NCBI RefSeq assembly: GCF_003347205.1
Contig: NZ_QQBJ01000003.1
Location: 248,001 to 312,000, forward strand
Length of the DNA: 64,000 nucleotides
Direction of reading: 5' to 3'
Source of the DNA: Mycolicibacterium moriokaense
Lineage (GTDB): Bacteria; Actinomycetota; Actinomycetes; Mycobacteriales; Mycobacteriaceae
A program made the translations under genes and the position numbers. The notes beneath the pieces are model-generated. The model saw nothing but the letters and a program-made list of their open reading frames with translations. It made no database searches and was not told where the DNA came from. Of this stretch, positions 61,701 to 64,000 are shown piece after piece. Numbering within the stretch: the first letter of the stretch is position 1; each line of letters begins with the position of its first letter.

Positions 61701-61985
61701 TTACGAGGTCCAGTCATCGACGAGGTCGGACCACCGGCGCGAGATGGTCTTCTCCAACTCGTCGCGCCTGCGCCGGACGTTGACGTCGTCGGGCTCGACG
61801 GCGCCGACCGCCAGCCGCGCCACCTCGTCGACCTGGTCGCGCTCCAGCCCGAAGGACACCAGGGCGTCCAGATCGTGTCCGGTGTCGAGCACGTCGGGCA
61901 GCGTCGAGCGGGCGAGCAGCACGGCCGCGTTCTCCTCGCCGAGTTCCAACAGCATGGCGACCAGGCCGGCCTTCTCGACCTTCAC
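61701..61985 (-). CDS. Small soluble protein of unknown function
   Basis: A 94-residue protein, mostly helical. VEKAGLVAMLLELGEENAAVLLARSTLPDVLDTGHD is followed by a short loop and a charged C-terminal helix RRRRDELEKTISRRWSDLV. I do not recognise it. GTG 61985 begins nine bases after the amidohydrolase stop and has no Shine-Dalgarno; TATAAA (61998-61993) overlaps that stop and could be a -10 for a leaderless mRNA, or the gene may be read through from the amidohydrolase. Confidence 0.6.
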   Translation of the reverse strand: MKVEKAGLVAMLLELGEENAAVLLARSTLPDVLDTGHDLDALVSFGLERDQVDEVARLAVGAVEPDDVNVRRRRDELEKTISRRWSDLVDDWTS

Positions 61986-61993
61986 GGCGCGGT

Positions 61994-63187
61994 TTATACC
62001 GGCCGGCGGACCGACAGCTCGATACCGTTGTCGCGCATCACTGTCCGGCACTGATCGGGCGTGTAGTCGAAGTTCTCCAGATCCTTGATGTAGGAGGCAG
62101 GTTCGGCGAGCCCTTCGACATGCGGGAAGTCCGAGCCCATGATGATGCGGTCGACGCCGACCAGCCGCAGCAGGCTCGCGAGTTCGTCTTCGTAGAACGG
62201 CGAGACCCAGACATGTCGCTTGAAGGTCTCGCGCGGGTCCTCTTGGTAGATCATCGGAATCTGGCCATACGACTTGGACAGCTTCTCGAACAGGTGGAAC
62301 ACCCAGTCGGAGCCGCTCTCGATGGAGGCCATCCGCAGGTTGGGGAACCGCAGGAACAGCCCGTTGTGCAGATGATTGGCGAAGGTGTCCTGCAGCGCAT
62401 GGCCGGAGAACAGAGATCGGAAGCCGAGGATCGCCTGGAACGACATCATGTAGTCCGCCTCGCCCCACGCAGGCAAGAACTTCGAGTAGTACGTTTCGCC
62501 GGAGTGGTAGCACAGCGTGATGCCCGAGTCGTTGACCAGCTGCCAGAAGTCGTCGAACATCGGGTCACCGGGCGCGCGCATGCCGACGGCGGTGGTGATG
62601 GGCCCCGGGATCATCACGATGAAGCGCGCATCGCGTTCCAGTGCCCACTCCAGTTCGCGCACCGCCTCGTCGGGCTGGCACAGCGTGATGTACGGCGCGG
62701 CGAAGATGCGTTCCTGGTAGGCGAAGCCCCAGTCGTCTTCCATCCAGCGGTTGAAGGCCCGGAACGTGGCGACGGTGGCGTCCAAGTCAGGTAGTAGCGA
62801 GATCTCCATCCCGACGCCGAGCGTGGGCAGCAGGATGGCGCCCTGCATGCCTTGTTCGTCCATCAGCGCGAGCCGCGCGTCGCGGTCGCGATAGGCGGGA
62901 TTGATGGGCTCCAGCTCGCCGAACAACGAATTCAGTTCGGCGCCACGCGGGTTGCGGCCCCGGAAGTATTCGTCGAGCGCGCCCGGTTTACCCACCGGGT
63001 CGAACGTCGGGTTCGGGATGAACCGGTTCACCTTGCCGCCGACGATCAGTCGCTGCTTGCCGTCGAGCTCGGCCCACTGGATGGCGCGCTTCCTGATTTT
63101 GGGGTCGATGTGTCGGGTGAATGCGTCGACGGCCTCGTAATAGTGGTTGTCGCAGTCGAAGTACTTGAACGGGAGCTGGGTCGTCAT
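61994..63187 (-). CDS. Amidohydrolase 2 family metal-dependent hydrolase
   Basis: A 397-residue TIM-barrel amidohydrolase. FDCDNHYYEAVDAF gives the first metal motif (D-x-x-H variation), CYHSGETYY carries a central His, GHALQDTF another, and IIMGSDFPHVEGL the C-terminal Asp. This ACMSD-like group catalyses decarboxylation or hydrolysis of aromatic or ring-opened substrates. It lies 40 bases downstream of an acyl-CoA dehydrogenase gene on the same strand, so it belongs to a degradation cluster that continues outside the window. Substrate unknown. Confidence 0.88.
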   Translation of the reverse strand: MTTQLPFKYFDCDNHYYEAVDAFTRHIDPKIRKRAIQWAELDGKQRLIVGGKVNRFIPNPTFDPVGKPGALDEYFRGRNPRGAELNSLFGELEPINPAYRDRDARLALMDEQGMQGAILLPTLGVGMEISLLPDLDATVATFRAFNRWMEDDWGFAYQERIFAAPYITLCQPDEAVRELEWALERDARFIVMIPGPITTAVGMRAPGDPMFDDFWQLVNDSGITLCYHSGETYYSKFLPAWGEADYMMSFQAILGFRSLFSGHALQDTFANHLHNGLFLRFPNLRMASIESGSDWVFHLFEKLSKSYGQIPMIYQEDPRETFKRHVWVSPFYEDELASLLRLVGVDRIIMGSDFPHVEGLAEPASYIKDLENFDYTPDQCRTVMRDNGIELSVRRPV

Positions 63188-63227
63188 GGTGAGACGTCCT
63201 TTCTGTGGCTGACGAAACTCGATGGGG

Positions 63228-64000
63228 CTATTTGCGTGGCAGGCCGAGGATCATCGACGCGATGACCGTGAGTTGGATCTCCGGGGTGCCGCCGCCGATC
63301 AGCTCCGAGGGCATGTCGAAATATGGCCCGACAACCGCAGGATCCGAATCCTGGAGCATTGCAAGACGTCCCGTGAGGCCCAAAGTTGCGGTCGCGGCCC
63401 GGCGAAGCAGCATCACCATCGCGTATTTGGCAATGCTGGACGTCGGCCCAGCCGCCTGTCCTGCGACCTGACGCAGCGTCTCGCGCAAGACCATCGCCTT
63501 GATCGCGGTGGTGTGGGCTTCGATCTCGCCGAGTGCCTGCACCGTCGCGTCGTGGTCGGGCCCGTCGCTCGCCGCCATGCGCCGAAGCGCTTCAGAGCGA
63601 TCGATGTTGACGTAGTTTCCGATCGCGGTTCGTTCGACCGCCATGGTCGCCACGGCCAGGTCCCAGCCGTCGCCTGGCTCGCCGACCGCCATCTCGTCGG
63701 GCACGAATACGTCGGTGAAGAACACCTCGTTGAAGTCCGAATGCCCACTTGCCTGTTTGATCGGCGAGATCTCGAGGCCCGGCGACGACATGTCGATGAG
63801 GAAGTAGCTGATCCCGTGGTGCTTCGGGGCCTCGGGATCCGTACGGGCCAACAGTGCGCCGTACTGCGCGACGTGCGCAGACGAGGTCCAGATTTTGTGC
63901 CCATTGATGATCCAGCCACCGTTGACCCTGACGGCCCGCGTGGTCAGCGAAGCCAGGTCGGAACCCGCGCCCGGCTCGCTGAACAATTGGCACCAGCGCT
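63228..64000 (-). CDS. Acyl-CoA dehydrogenase, 3' part (start outside window)
   Basis: The frame is open to the window end, with 257 codons visible. It begins RWCQLFSEPGAGSDLASL, the FAD/acyl-CoA contact motif of the family, then NGHKIWTSSA, YFLIDMSSPGLEISPI and a C-terminal helical domain ending GGGTPEIQLTVIASMILGLPRK. The GTPEIQ segment contains the Glu at the place where fadE-type enzymes often have the catalytic or cofactor-contacting residue. It would oxidise an acyl-CoA at alpha-beta, giving electrons to ETF. Neighbour amidohydrolase suggests a shared catabolic operon. Confidence 0.92.
   Translation of the reverse strand, partial: RWCQLFSEPGAGSDLASLTTRAVRVNGGWIINGHKIWTSSAHVAQYGALLARTDPEAPKHHGISYFLIDMSSPGLEISPIKQASGHSDFNEVFFTDVFVPDEMAVGEPGDGWDLAVATMAVERTAIGNYVNIDRSEALRRMAASDGPDHDATVQALGEIEAHTTAIKAMVLRETLRQVAGQAAGPTSSIAKYAMVMLLRRAATATLGLTGRLAMLQDSDPAVVGPYFDMPSELIGGGTPEIQLTVIASMILGLPRK

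Overview
The window is high-GC actinobacterial DNA, almost certainly from a mycobacterium and most like the environmental, rapidly growing type (Mycolicibacterium-like). The reasons are two complete mmpS-mmpL lipid-exporter pairs, a CydABDC cluster, a close homologue of the Mycobacterium tuberculosis R2lox protein (Rv0233) preceded by a TetR gene as in Rv0232-Rv0233, a WS/DGAT-type acyltransferase, many TetR regulators, and lipid or steroid catabolic enzymes. No tRNA, rRNA, CRISPR array, insertion sequence or prophage gene was seen. All long reading frames look intact.

Layout. 1-2244 (+): end of a DUF1214 protein, acyl-CoA thioesterase II and a VOC-fold protein. 2241-5829 (-): Rieske oxygenase, SDR and a KstD-like flavoprotein in one operon, divergent from a TetR gene across a palindrome. 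5924-8018 (+): TetR, a VTT-domain membrane protein and an SDR, then a DUF302 gene. 8565-16568 (-): a DUF35 protein, a secreted esterase and a DUF808 membrane protein, followed by a signalling block (PAS-ANTAR, STAS, a 1388-residue hybrid kinase/phosphatase, STAS). 16627-23438 (+): a thiolase-fold Ltp protein, DUF1214, sulfotransferase, TetR, SDR, then TetR-R2lox. 23527-28999: an MFS transporter divergent from a MarR-mmpS-mmpL operon. 29123-32754: a cNMP-domain/flavoprotein fusion, a WS/DGAT-like acyltransferase and two tiny secreted Pro-rich proteins. 33148-37784 (+): response regulator, sensor kinase, a GT39-type membrane glycosyltransferase and a half-size Rossmann protein. 37785-41196: arylsulfatase and membrane protein divergent from TetR. 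41206-50269: threonine aldolase-like enzyme, unknown protein, small proteins, universal stress protein, hydroxyacid-oxoacid transhydrogenase-like enzyme, SDR, phospholipase D family, TetR and an orphan solute-binding lipoprotein. 50262-55754: flavoprotein, then TetR divergent from mmpS-mmpL. 55627-61550 (-): cydABDC. 61701-64000 (-): a small protein, an amidohydrolase and the end of an acyl-CoA dehydrogenase.

Themes. Many transcription units are regulator-effector pairs, and seven of the intergenic regions next to them hold clear palindromes likely to be operators. Several genes without a Shine-Dalgarno sequence have a TANNNT-like -10 element six or seven bases before the start codon, which fits leaderless transcripts. 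A sequence matching the DosR/DevR box core at 13 of 14 positions lies upstream of cydA at a promoter-compatible distance. The most unusual protein is the 1388-residue fusion of two-component and partner-switching modules, flanked by two STAS proteins.
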